Program-made: the position numbers and the translations under genes
Shown here: one piece after another, positions 28,888 through 42,500 of the stretch
Numbering within the stretch: position 1 is the stretch's first letter
Layout: each line of letters begins with the position of its first letter
Notes under the pieces: model-generated
What the model was told of the DNA's origin: nothing
Databases searched by the model: none
The model's input: the letters and a program-made list of their open reading frames with translations, nothing else
Assembly (NCBI GenBank): GCA_914767715.1
Contig: OU612065.1
Coordinates: 27,158,001-27,218,000 of the forward strand
DNA from: Membranipora membranacea
Taxonomy: Eukaryota > Bryozoa > Gymnolaemata > Cheilostomatida > Membraniporidae
Length of the DNA stretch: 60,000 bases
Direction of reading: 5' to 3'

Positions 28888-31800
28888 ATGTCTGCAAAAC
28901 TGAAGGTGAGCGTTCTTCGTAATGATTTTGAGAATACTTTATTCATTTGTTTCACCACTGATATTATTTTTCAAGCATAAAAAGTCAAGCTCTAGATTCA
29001 GATATTTGGCTGTTGGTAATAAAGTGTTGTGATTTCAAAAACAGTCTGATGTTCATCATTTAATTCATCTTTATTTGTGAAGGTTGGTATAATGGGCGGC
29101 TCAGGGCTGGATGATCCCCAGATCTTAGGAGGGAGAACTGAGAAATCAGTTGATACACCTTTTGGTAAGCCATCTGACGTGCTTATCCTGGGAACTATCG
29201 ATGGAATAGACTGTGTTCTCCTAGCAAGGTGAGGGTAATTATTGTAATGTTCATTCATGTAATTGCAATGCATGTTTTAAAAAACTTGGTTGCCGTTTAG
29301 CACCATTAGTAGTTTGAGCTGTCTATCTGAAGTTCCTCACTGAAAATCTGAAGTTTCTTCTGTCTGATACTCAAAAATTTAGACCTGCATTATGCTGCGA
29401 GTAAATTTACTTCAAAAGATTTTTATCTTTTTATCTTATACTCATTTCAGCACCAGTCAATATCATCTCATAAGATTTTGTAGCCTTACCCTCGGCCATT
29501 TTTGAGACTAGATTAGGAGTGTAGATATGTAAAGCAGACATTATTGTTATACAGTAACTTTGCTGTGTATACCTTGATATTGCTCTATTCATATATTTTG
29601 TGTGTTCAGACATGGGAGAAAGCACACAGCTACCCCTACTAATGTGAACTATAGGGCTAATCTATATGCGCTGAAGCAGGAGGGTTGTACTCACGTTATA
29701 GTCACCACAGCATGTGGTTCTCTTGCTGAGGAGGTACAACCTGGAGACATGGTCATAATAGACTCATTTATAGACAGGTAGGATTCTCCCATATAGGATT
29801 TAAATGGTCGCTTTTTCTTGTAAAAAAAGGCTTCACTATTTATAAATGAAGGGTAAATCGGTATTATACAGTCATAAGGCATGTCCTGGTTATGCACGCT
29901 TATTATCCGGACATGCTTTACACATGTACCTTTCATTTTTAAGACACACTGTCAATAAAATTGCCCTGCATATTGTATGCTGTGATGTAAATGCCTAAAA
30001 TACTTAAGAAATGACCACAATCACATCTCATGAAATCAAAAAGCACATATGCCGCACAGTTCCTTACAGTTAACAATTGAAAAGGCAGGATACAACTTAA
30101 CACTTTGCTGCTACAACATATATTATTTTGGGCTGGAGTGAAAACTCATGTTGTTGTTGCTGGCATGTACCGGTCATACATTTTTCATGTAATGTCGTGT
30201 AATGAAGTCTAATCTCCGGATTTCCATAGATACAGAGGAAATGGTGATGCGATGTGAAATTACTGTACTTTGAACTGAATTGGAGATATTCAGATCATTC
30301 TCAAAGCAGTTATTCTTCCTTTCCTAATTACTAAATAACACAAACCCGGGGTAATATTATAGCAATGTAGCATGAAACTAACACATGTCCTCAACCATGG
30401 TCGCTGTGTACACAGGTAGGGTATGCCGCCCTCCCTCGTGTACAGAACAGTAAAGTTGAAGTTGTGGTCACCTGATTTCATAATCTCATATTTGGTTTTT
30501 CAGGACAAGCAAAAGAGCGAGCACATTCTATGACAGCACCAGCGATGAGTTTAAAGGTGTGCAGCATATTCCGATGTGTCCAGCCTTTTGTGACAGCACT
30601 CGGCAAGTAAGTACAGAAAAATAAAATCTTCTGCCACCGTCTTCAATCTATAATCTATGTTTCAGCTTTAAATCACTCAGAGTGATGTCTCAGAAAAATC
30701 ATCTCTTATGTTATTGTAAAATATAAAATATAATTTACCATACACCAGTTGCCTGCATTATTGGTCAACTGTCTAAAATTGGAGTTGTCTCCTCTTCTCG
30801 TTGGTGAGGCACTTCCATAGACCTCATAAAAAAACATTGGGTGAGATCTTCAGACTTCAAAGCTTTCAAGGGGGCTAAATCACAAACCCAATAAAGCTAA
30901 ATTATGTAAGACCTCAGTCTGTTGAACATACCTGTGAGCTTTGACAAAATCTATTTTCTTCTCAGGTTTTAATAGACACATGTAATGAGTTGAATATTAG
31001 GCATCACAATGCAGGTACTATGGTAACAATAGAAGGTCCTCGTTTCTCCTCATTGGCTGAGAGTAAGATGTTTAGAATGTGGGGAGGTACCACCATCAAC
31101 ATGACTACCTGTCCTGAAGTAAGTTATACACAGAACGATCAATTAAACATAGCTCAAAATTGTCACTCACATGGTCTTTTAATTAGACAAATTCGTTCCC
31201 AAATCGCTCACTCAGAATGTATATAGTTCCATCAAAGACTAGAGCAATTTGAAAGCTAGAGCCTAGCAAATCGCGAATTTGGCAGTTTCTAATTGAAAGA
31301 CCCCCTGGTTACTTGATTGTCACAAGCTGATGACTCCGCATGTAACTCGGCAAGTGATTGCAATTAATGTATGATGTCAGTGCCACTGAAACACTATTTC
31401 TATCTATTTCAGTTGGTACATAATATTCTAGAAGTTGAGAATAATTTTGCTTCAAGTGGCAAAATATACAGATTTTAGGATTATAATATTGGGGCTCCCT
31501 GCACACAAAGCTATCTTCAATTTCTTCAGAGAAAATAGAGCAATCTTCAATTTTAAAACTCCCATCTTCAGACTTAATTCTTCAAAACAACTGGACCGTG
31601 GTGTTATCTACTCATTTCTGCTTAGAATTACCCATGTGCTTGAGTTTTGGTTTTGTTTTGATAGGCTGATGAGTTTAAGTTTGTTATTGCTTGGAGCTGT
31701 TCATGCAAAACACCTAATCTGAGTAGCTAACTCCAAATTGCTTGACTGAATTCCAGTCTAAAATCTTTTATTGATTTTTCAATTAAACTCACAAAATCTT

Positions 31801-32696
31801 TTCTTCAACTTTAAAACACTCAATCTTCAGTAAAATATGCGGGGAGCCCAATATCAGAGAGGCTTGTGATACCTCCTGATAATATTATTATTGATATTTT
31901 CTCGAGGAGTCGTCTTCTTTATCCTCAGGCAAGCTCCGAAATCATGTTTGACCCGAGTTGAGTTAATCTGTATCATATATATCTGTTTATCGCATCAACA
32001 CTTACAAGAGTATTTTTATGTTAATGGTCAATTGTTGTGGCCTTGTGACTCAATTAGCGCCTCTTTGAATGCAGGTGGCACTGGCAAAGGAACTTGGGTT
32101 ATGTTACGCTGCTCTGGCGTTAGCTACTGACTATGACTGTTGGCGGGAATCCAACGAGCCTGTTTCTGTAGCGATGGTGATTAAAACATTCAAAGCTAAT
32201 GCTGAAAAAGCAATCAATATACTACAGACAGCCATTCCAAAGCTAGCAAAATCAAATTGGGCTGAGTCATCTGCCAAGGCACAGGTAAATCAATTAACAG
32301 TCAAGTGATAATATTTATTTAAAATTGGCACAGATACAATGTTTTGATGGTATTTTTCATGATGTTTGGGGCCCATTTCCATACCCATTTATGCTGTGTT
32401 GAAGACATTACAATATGATCTCTGGAGGATGCTTTGATTGATTGATTTATTAAGTATCACAGACAAGAATACATATTGCGAAACTCAGTGTAAATACTGG
32501 ACATTAACAAAAATGTTGGAACTCTGTAGGATTTTGAAACAAAATATCATTTAAAGTATGTACAAGGTGGCGCAAAAAAACTATCTCTGCCCCATGCTCC
32601 TCTATATTTAATGGTTCTATATAATCACATTCGGAAACAATCTTCCAACAATTATTCATTCTGTTTCAGGCCACTGCAAAGAGCGCTGTGATGTGA
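28888..32696 (+). CDS. MTAP: S-methyl-5'-thioadenosine phosphorylase, 274 aa
   Basis: Seven exons join in phase: 28888-28905, 29083-29228, 29610-29777, 30504-30606, 30966-31118, 32075-32284 and 32670-32696 (825 nt with stop). The enzyme cleaves methylthioadenosine with phosphate to adenine and methylthioribose-1-phosphate, the first step of methionine salvage after polyamine synthesis; it is normally a soluble trimer. Seen here: the phosphate-binding loop [15 protein letters not shown] (residues 7-21), RHG (55-57), [31 protein letters not shown], and the substrate-pocket stretch [19 protein letters not shown] spanning the exon 5/6 junction, followed by ATDYDCW. Length fits the family (human 283 aa). 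The first exon codes for only six residues and the last for eight residues plus the stop. Intron 5 carries a 369-bp MITE. Confidence 0.97.
31486..31854. mobile_element. 369-bp MITE in MTAP intron 5
   Basis: The terminal sequences ATATTGGGGCTCCCTGCA and (inverted) ATATTGGGCTCCCCGCAT face each other. The interior is rich in ATCTTCAAT-like motifs and has no transposase. Target-site duplication is uncertain because the ends are AT-rich. Confidence 0.7.
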
Positions 32697-32910
32697 ACCA
32701 TCATTTTGGTATCAAAGGAGGTTGTCAAATACATCTGACCCAACCACGACAACCGTACATTGCTTCAATAAGAGACAATATACACGCTTCTCATACTATT
32801 GTGTGGGCAAGAAAATTCTCCCACTTGGGTCCCGCCTCATTCTTTACCCCCCCCCCCCCCCCATATAATAGCACCAGCACAGGACAACATAGCCCATCAC
32901 TAGAAAGTAG

Positions 32911-32916
32911 AATAAA
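32911..32916 (+). terminator. Poly(A) signal AATAAA, MTAP
   Basis: A canonical hexamer 215 nt after the MTAP stop codon. A poly-C tract of about 16 bases (around 32847-32862) lies between them. Confidence 0.5.
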
Positions 32917-33537
32917 TGAATTTTACTCTGTGATGCTCCAAGATGTGCTCATAAGGTGGTAAGGCGGTAGTCGGACTGATACAGGATTCACTCTTTGTGC
33001 ACAATCCCTCATTTTTTGGTAACACTTCTTCTGACAAGCATGAACTGGTTATAAATTGATTTACTACTGATGATTTATTATGTCTGCTATAAACTACTGC
33101 CAAAATCTAACAAAGTACTTTGTTCAACTAAAAAAACTAATTCCACCGAAAACTAATTTCACTACAATCCTGAAAATACAAAAGATCACACTAAAATATT
33201 AAAATTGAACTAAAACATTGTGTAAGTACTAAACTAATTCTCCATCATGTAAAAGTAGCAAAATAATATCTGACTAGTCAAAAGAAACATTTTATTGGAT
33301 CTGAATTTTAAGCACCAGTAGTAGTATAGAATACAGACACTGCACCTCAGATGTCCGGTCAGTAAGTTTGTAACAGTATTGGCGGTATAAAAAAACATGA
33401 CTAGAGAAAAGGGGAAATCATCCCGCAACATTGACTCAATACTGACTTACACAGGCTCCAGACATAGAATCTGTATCATTATCTCCAATTGGATTCCGAA
33501 AGGTTAGTACCAAGCTGACACCAGCGAATTTTATAAG

Positions 33538-33543
33538 TTTATT
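33538..33543 (-). terminator. Poly(A) signal AATAAA, dystrophin-family gene
   Basis: TTTATT on the plus strand, 54 nt beyond the TGA at 33599-33597. It supports ending the gene in the terminal exon. Confidence 0.65.
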
Positions 33544-33596
33544 TTTTGCCTGGTGTAGACTTGTCCGCTAATAATGGGTCGGGTGATCTTTGCTGA

Positions 33597-36500
33597 TCAC
33601 ACCTGAAAGGTTCTGACCATGGGAGACAGGGCGGCTTGTACTCCTCCCACAGCTTGATATAGATCTTTCCTGTAGGTACCATCTGCAAAACAACACAAGC
33701 CATCATTAGGCACCTTACCAACTTATGATGGATTAGCTAACCAAAACTATTCCACGTGATTTAGTCAAAAAGTCAAGCTCAGGTATCATTAAGTAGGATC
33801 AAAGCACATAAATGGTGTTACTTTATCATTGATTAAATATAGATTTATGGGAGATTTACCACTAATTGAGAGAAATAGTACTGGTGACAATTTTAGATAG
33901 TTGTAATCCAGTTATGACCACTCAAATCTAATTTGCTGAGCCGCTTACAAGATCAGTTCAAGGATTAACGATCTGGATCACCATGACTTTGTAGTAAATC
34001 TGAAATATACTGTCATCAAATTTGCATTTATGATAAACAAGTCACTCTAATGCCTCTTATTGGGCGTAAGCGCATTAAACACATACCGAAATTTTGTCCA
34101 TTAGCTGTGCTCATAGAGTGGAAGTATCTTGTCTCATCCATGGGTTGACTGTAGTTTGAGTAACGATTAAACGAACTACCTGTATTTGCCGTCTTATCCC
34201 ATGAATATTTTGTGTATTCGAAATTAGGCTTCCTATTATCTTGTTGACCACCATTCTGAGATCTAACAACCGAGTGATGATTTTGAGATTCTGACCTCGC
34301 GGTTGAGTTATTGTCTGTTACAACTGGGTACCTGCCCGCTGACGGAGGTGGCTGCCTCGCTGCCATAATGCTGTCCCTGTTCTCATATGTTGGATATTGA
34401 GACACACTGGAATCTGATTCTGATGTCATGACAACCCCTTCATCTTCAGAATAAGTGCTGTTGTTGCTCTTTTTAACACTTCTGCCTGCGCTATGTGACT
34501 GTCTAGTTTGTATTGGGGTGTGATAATGATTGGTTGACACCGTGATAGGTTTATATGGCGTAGCATGTCGACTTATCGTCGAATAAAAGTCCAGTTCTAT
34601 GGTGTCAGTTTTATGAGATTGAGTTTGAGAAGGGGCGTACAACTCTCTGTTGTACCCCTCCCTAGTGGTGTGGTGAGGGGTTAGTGTGTCTTCTTGATTG
34701 TTATATGGGATATGATTGTCGACAGCAATAGGGGTCACGCCACCGGGCAGCTGATTAATGTTTGTTTCTTTGTATGGGGTCGAATAACTCTGCACCCCAC
34801 CAGTGAACTGGTGGGTCTGACTGTGCGGCGCATGATAAGATCTTCGATTTGATGCCCTCTGAATTGATTGTGATGCATTCTGTGTGTATAGGCGACTCTT
34901 TCTCGGAAGACTTTGAGAATATCTGGAAAGACAAAAAGAGTTAATCTAGATGAACGCTGGTAGGCAGAGAAGTTACGGTACCAATCATTCCAGAGGGGTG
35001 GGGCATGTAATACTGTCATTGGATAATAAAATCTAAAATATTACTTTGACTATAAAAGAGCATCAAATGGCATTATCTAGGCACTAATTGCTTTCAAATT
35101 TACGATAATGAAAAAAATAATATAGCTGTTATCCTATTTGCCATAAAAATTATTGAAACAATGTGGTATTTTGGGGCAGGGTTTGATGAATGCAAACAGT
35201 CTCACAACAACAGGTGTGAGACTTTTTTTAGAAAAACAACTACTATTTTTATGCGTAGGAGATATGTCCCACTTGTTTCATGTTGCCATAGATACTGGAA
35301 AAAGCTCAAAAGTTCAGCGGATAACATTCGGTCTCCCTTCCTCCCTACATCAAGGCCAGGTCACCTTTCTGTATTCCTTACCTTTCAGTACATGAGCTCT
35401 CGCCCTCAGTATGTGTGGTATGATTTTGAGAGACAGAATATTGTCCCTCAGACACATGAGATATAGGTCTTGGTCTCCGATCGATAGCCGGACTATTCAC
35501 TGGTGTGTAAGAAGGCGCAGGATTTCTATGAGATAAGCTTGCAGGTTCCGACAGCTTCGGATCATGCCAAACAGTGGCTGGTTGTCGCCTAAAAGAAATC
35601 ATAGGTTTGAAGAAAAGTCCCAGAAAAATATGTAGTAGGCGTCATTAGTACCATGATGTCTGGGCAAAGTTTAGTGCTAGATAGACATTTGTACTATCAC
35701 CGTGTGGAGTTTTTGTGTGTGTCATCATGTTAGTAAACAATGCACATCAAAATAATGGTGTGGCTTGTATGCGTATTGCACCGATCGATCGCTACCAGCA
35801 TGAGCAAGCTATCATTTTGGATTGTGACCAAGAGCAATCCAGGGCATTTAGACAATTTCGCTACAAACAAGTTGACTCATTGTTTTACCTTGCTGTTAGA
35901 TCCGATTCAATACATCTCGCCTTCTTTGCTTTTTTCTTCACATTGTTTCTGAGTTTAGCGATGAAAGCTTTCACATCTTCCATCTTATTACTCTGTGATA
36001 ATAAATAACAAGTCACGTAATCTGCAAAAACTTGCTGAGCGAAATGAAACATTTCATCAAGATTGAGACATTCTCGATGAAATATGGTCCTCAAAACAAT
36101 TTTTATGCGGGGTGCCTTCACAATATGTGGGTACCTTGGATATTGGGATGTTTGGGCGTTGTTTCAAGACGGTCAAAGATGAAAGATCCATGCGTAGTCC
36201 ATGAATCAAATTGGTAAGCATTAATCAGAAATCAATGTTAAATCCCTCCGCTGTTAACTTATAAACTTACTGGTACGCAGTATTCCTCTATAGAGTGAGA
36301 TTTGTCATGTTTTCCGTAGGCTGGTATTCTTGCAAAGCACTGAAAACACATGTCGACGTTGAAGCATTGCAAACATCTGTATCTTAGGCCAACGATTGAC
36401 GCGTCCTTACACCTGTAACACTTTACTGCATGCCTCACTGAAAATAGAAATCCATTGCTCAGTGAAGTTTGACATAACATATTGGTGATCTCCAAACTGT

Positions 36501-39500
36501 TACCTAAAATTTTGAAGGTCAATAGCTTCCTAAATCACTACAAATTGTTGTGAGATCTGTTTTTTTTACGCAAATCAACCCTGAATTTATGCTAATCTAA
36601 GGTGAATGACAGTCTGGAAAAAGAAAGTGATGCAATACTGTGGCAGCAGGAGGGTAAATCTGACCCATTACTGCAGGTTAACAACAATAAACTTGGTAAT
36701 CATTCACCAACCATGTTACTGTACTAACAACAGTAGAACTTGGAAGCATTTTTGATATAACAGTAGTAATGCAGCAAAATAAGCATTATGACATCACCAT
36801 GGTCGGAACTATTACATATTCCGAGCCTGAAGGACTTTTTGAAGTAACTCCTTCCAGAAACTTGAACTGCGGATGATCTGAATAATCATACCTTTGTCTG
36901 CAGCATCTATTCTGTGTAGCGTGGACAGCCAAACCACAAACTTGGGTTCTGATAACAGCCACTTCAGGAACATGTCCTTTGTCATGGTTGTCCCATTTCC
37001 CTGAAAAAAAGAAAGGAAAACTTGTCTTTGTGGTTTATACATGTGATCACATCTTCTTTTGTATGCCTTTACCTCTTGACAAATGTAAAAAGGTGAGTGA
37101 GATGTTTACTCCAGCCACTTGATTACAATATTACGCATTCCAAGTGGCTTGTATAACATTTAAACCATCAATACAGCTGAAATGTATTTTGAAATGTCTT
37201 ATAGCCACTTCAAAAGTTTCTAAGGGGATTTCACCATGTGTCTTCAAATCGGATTAAGAGAATGCACAGGGTTTCTAAGCTTACGTTCACATAAAGATCC
37301 GTTTAATTTTTTAAATACTGATCAATTATGTAGCATTTCCTGCTGACTTGGATAACCTTGTTAGAAGACCCTGCATATCAATTTCCCAGCGGACAACTTC
37401 TGGAAATTGGATAAATTTTTGTCGTCCATTCCGCTTGTATTTCAGGAAGGAATCAATCTTATAGAAGAGTGACTTCTTAATAAATTGACATCTGAAATGT
37501 GACTATGTGACAAGGTACAAATCTGTCCTCAAGTTTTACCGGAGACTATAGATATCTATATCTATAGTCTCTGGTTTTACCGAAGTGCTATCAAACAAAA
37601 AATTTCTGGATTGATGTTGTGCCAAATATCCTTAGCTGACACCCAGTTCAATGGAGACCAATTACCTTCAATCAGCTACAGATACCTCTAAACTTGAAAC
37701 TAATGGCATCACACCAACTAATGATGTGCCAAATTGCTGTCAATCAGTGTGACTGTTCAAATTGGTTCCTCAGAGATATTTGAAACCCGAACACTAGCCA
37801 AGAAGAACAGACTTGGACGTGAGCTCAAACTCTTGGTTCGGTAAACAAACGATTTGATATACACATACATCTATTCCTTCATTGGCACACCTCGGCTTAT
37901 GTCCTCAGGTAACTGAGAAGATATCACCTTTTATACATGTTACCAAATCTGATGCCATATTTACCCACCCAGCACCTATAACTCGACTTTAGTAGTGCTC
38001 AGATTTATCAGTGAGTAAATCAAGGCCATGCTTTGGAATTGGATCTAGGAGCTTTCAAGGCTGATTGTTCCAGCCCCCAGCACCCTCTCCTGACGCTTCC
38101 CGGCAACAAAATCATGCCTGCTGCAGCTACTGTTATCTTACCTCGTAAGCTGTCCTGTAGGCTTTGTCCTCATGAAGTCTAGAGAGGATATTAAACACAA
38201 TCTTCTTCAGATGGCTGATATCCTGCGCTCCCACCAGGTCATGCTGGTTCAGATATTGAAATATAACTGTCAAAACAAAGGTTAAGAAATCTTATACAAA
38301 TTTGCAAGGAGGATGTAGTGATGAAAAACTAAATAAGTCATTGTGTGCAACAAGAGTACATTTTGCAGGCGATCTTCTCTCTTGTATGGTAGCAGCAAAT
38401 AGGTTCAGGCATAAATAGTCATAAATATGGGCTGCGAGAACCGGCAACCATGGTGTAGTTGTAAGATTAACATGACTTTATTGATATTAATACGTTATAG
38501 TAAACCAATAGACTATAGATATAGTCTATTACCTATAGTCTCTGGTAAACCCTCATCATTAAATTGCAGACATTGCATCTGACCAAAAAATCATGCATGA
38601 GATGATTTAGCACCGGATTATAATGGGTGGTAATGTTGTGGTGTACTTGGTGCACTGTTTTCACTAAAACCACATCAAAAAAGCTTCACTATGTCAAACT
38701 TACATCTTCAGATATTCAGTAGCAATTAGTAGGCAATAGTAATTGGATGAGTTCAGAACATGGTGTTAAAACACGTTGGTATGATTGCATAATCTCAAAC
38801 GGGAATTGGAGATAGGGAATTTTGCTCGTAAACTTTACTGATCGTTCAATTACCAAAGTGGAAGCAAGTTCGCTCAGCACCATAAAACAAGCCTTCTCTT
38901 TTTGTGCAGGGTGTAATTTCCATTATCCAGTATATGTATCAAAATGTTGAATATTGGTTGATAACCTAACTGTGCTATAACTGGCTGCGGGGACGTCGGG
39001 CGGGGGGGGGGGGGGCCAAGAGTTTGAGGGCTCAAACTAGCAAAAATCAAACTTACATGAGTATTTGGTGGACAGCTTTTCTCCACAGAGTGACGATAGA
39101 AACACTAAGACACTTAGAGTATTCACAGTTCCTCTTTTCTTCCTGTCAAAAAAACATTCTGTTATTGTGTTTTGTCTGCAATTTTCCTAATGTTTGTGGC
39201 AGACAAGATAGCAAAGTGCAGAAATAATAAGGAAAGGCATTGGGTTCACCAAGGATTGTGGTTACTGAGCACAGAAGCCTCAGACCCTCAGAGCAAACAT
39301 GAAGTTGCAAAACAAATTTTGAGTATTAAAAATGCATCATATGATTGTGCAGATAAGATCTGACATTTTAGAACATGAGAGATGCCCCTGTTGTTCTGTC
39401 TTTGTGGTAGGCCAATCCAGGGACATCAAACGTTAAGTCAGCAGACTACTGTATTTATGTTTTCTGGCAGCTTCATCAAATTCAAAAATGGGAACATGCT

Positions 39501-42500
39501 CAGGTTCATAGCAAAAAAAATCAATAAGTTTATTCAAGCCCTAGTAACAGAATGGATCACGCACGGGTTATCAGTTACGAGTAAACAATAAATTGATTTC
39601 TCACAAAAACTACACTGAAATGGTATTTTAATCTAGCTGTGAGCTTGAATAATGACCGTTTGATAATGCTAACAAGCTTGCGAATCACATTTCAATGCAT
39701 TGTTGAAACGAAGCCCTTGGGATGGGTCAACTGTTATTACGATCACTATTATTTGTGTGAATATTTTATAACTGTTTTTCTCATTTATTATCACAGAGGA
39801 AGTTTGCTGGCTGTATAATGGCATCCATGACAATTTATCAAGCCATCAGCAGCTCAAATAATATATTCAAGGGAATTTTGTTGTTTGTCGAAAAGTTTTG
39901 TTCTGCAGAGGATTGTTGAACTAATTAAATATAAAATAAAATTTTAATTGGCCCATTACGCCATATCCTGGATGAGTAGCTTGAATACACTTCTGAAAGC
40001 TTCTCATCGATTTATGCTGCTAACAAATTGTTAAAACTTGCTCAGCTCACACAACTACCCTAAAGGATGCTCAGAAGATTTGCAATGTTTTGCAGCATGC
40101 CATGGTGCAACATCATCAATTCACTTGTTGAGTTAATCCAGTAGGTAAAGTGAAAGGGATTAAGACTAATTCCTTGGTGAAACACTGCAGTGTCTGTGTT
40201 TTTTGGGACAATAATTTCTCCACAGATGTTATACAAATCATGATAGGCATTTTACCAGACAGATGGGTTCAGCTTATTTCAGCTGGTCTACAGGAGCTGA
40301 TATCTAGTTCTGCAGACATGTGACGGGCTGTAGCATAATATCGCCCAGTTGTATTGGGGGGGGGGGGGGGGGGGGGGGTACGCCTGTTTTAGTATTTACA
40401 ATAATTGATTGGATATAAAAGCTCATTAAAAAGTTTCAAGTTTTATTTCCCCTTTATTAATACCTAGATTGGACACTTAGAACTATAAAATTTGCATATT
40501 TAACATATAAATAATTGCTGAGTAACACAATATCAAAAGAAAGTAAAAGTGTGTAGGATATAACCCTGCTACCACCAACATAGTTGCCTAAATGTTTTTT
40601 TTAAATTAATGGTTTTTTCAATAGCATTCTCGAGTTCATTAATGAGCGGACTACTAAATTTAGTAGCACCTTGGTCCTACACCAAAGACAAAACATTGCA
40701 ATGTCAAACCTTGTCAATGTACTGATGGACAGTGCAGACACTGACCATATTTTCATAGGGGAACCTTTCTGATGGAGTATATTGCTCCTAAGTTGGCTCA
40801 AGACCAAAATCAACTGTGTAAGTGCCATCATGTTATACCAGGAGCACTCCAGCTGGCCCATGCAAACACTAATTGTTTGTTTATTAACAACTTTTGTTTG
40901 AGTTTTTACAAGAAATTCTATAATTGGCTGTAAGTAAATGAGATAGGATCCCAGCAGGCCATCAATTATGTCCACTTACAGGCCGGCTGATATCCACAGC
41001 AGCGTTAATTGACAGGCTCAGAGTCAGCAGACAACGGCAGTGGATCAAATTTGAAGTGTGTGCTATTATCATTTTTAACAACAGAAGCTTAATTTAGAAG
41101 CTTGCTTACAACAAGTGTACACATCTGCTGTAATTATTAATTTTATCTAATGATGGCATCAGGCTATCAGACTAGAAGATAAGGGTATATGAGGGGGTCA
41201 TCAGGAAAGGTCTTTGTTTAGTTGTTCCGCTGCCGGCTGCCGGCTGCCGGCTGCTGCCAGCACTGCTGTCCAGCATGAGATCATATATGACTGGTTTTAT
41301 TAGTCATTTCCTTGATAAAGCGATGCCATTGACCACACAAACTAACATGTGTACTTGTCTGCGATACTATCACATTATTATAGGTGTTAGACAAAGATGT
41401 ATAAGCCTCTGTTAGAGTTTTTGACTGCCAAAACAATGGAATACGTATGTAAAATTGCTGATTATGTTTGATAGTGCCATTTTTATGACATAACACAGAA
41501 AGTGTTAGCACATATTTTGTAATCAAGCATCTGTTGTAAATTGCCTTGAGCAACAAAGACCCACAAAGATCGCTTTCGATAGGATGCTGGCTTTGCAGAC
41601 AGAGAGGATTGCGAGACAGGCCCTTGACTGAATCACATAAGGAGAAAGAGCCACTTGTGAAATTATGATTTTGCTATGGAGATGGTTTACACTGAGATTA
41701 CACTCACTGCTTTGTCCTTTTGACTGTGATTGTCAAGCAAAATGGTAAATCAGACAAGAAAACAACAACGCTGTATGTTTTCAGTTCCTGTTATTATTTC
41801 AGATTGCCAAGCTGTTGCGCAGCCATCAGACAATGACAACTAAAGGCTGAAGTTTATTTTCCTAAGAGTTCATCCGAGTTTCACAGTCGGTTCTTGTTCG
41901 GGTCATAAGCGAACACACTGGGGTGAACAAAGTTTGTATGTAAATACTTTGTGATCCACAATGATCTCATGCTGGTACTACGCTGGTTGTACGTCAGAGG
42001 CCAGTTTAGGTCATTGATTGAGGTTTGCGGACATTATCCTTCTACCATTTATCTTACCAACATTAACTTACTAACTTATAACATGCACAGTGAGGTAAAA
42101 CGCCTCCTGATCAGTTCCAAGAAAGACTGAACAGATTCTTCTTGCTCCCAATTCGAATGAGCAGAGGGAAACTTATAAATGTGTTTAAGTAAGCACTATC
42201 TATGTCTACTGGGCCTAGAATTAGACAGTATTCCCTTGCATTAGCAGATAGGGAAAATATTCTATTCATTCTAAGATCTAGGAGGAAGACAGGTTCCTGG
42301 GATAGGGCAGAAAAGGGAAAATCATTTTTTCAGATATGTGTATCACTTATCCTTCATCCTTACCCGTCAAAAAAGTATAGTAGACAGCTGGACATAGAAC
42401 CCGTCCAGAGAGCTCTGCTGTGTGCCGTATCACAATATAGATACAGCTTCATCACAATCTCATTCAGCTGAGTCAAGGTCAAATACTCATCTATTCTTAT

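Larger units (their letters stand above)
39143..42363. other. 3.2-kb intron 4 of the dystrophin-family gene
   Basis: It contains a poly-G tract of more than 20 bases (about 40357-40378), a GCCGGCT-type heptamer repeat (about 41231-41258), and an isolated 124-codon minus-strand ORF (40975-40601) that I could not identify. No family exon is missing from the model across it. Confidence 0.55.

Noticed and set aside
33541-33682. Alternative reading of the last dystrophin-family exon as MVPTGKIYIKLWEEYK...
   Set aside because: Its phase does not match the donor of the preceding exon; the matching frame ends at a TGA followed by AATAAA.
34735-35019. 94-codon minus-strand frame overlapping the start of the large dystrophin-family exon
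   Set aside because: The exon translates in another frame that matches the phase of both neighbouring exons; this frame is a shadow.
42202-42471. 89-codon plus-strand ORF
   Set aside because: It overlaps, antisense, the exon 42562-42364 that the dystrophin-family model requires.
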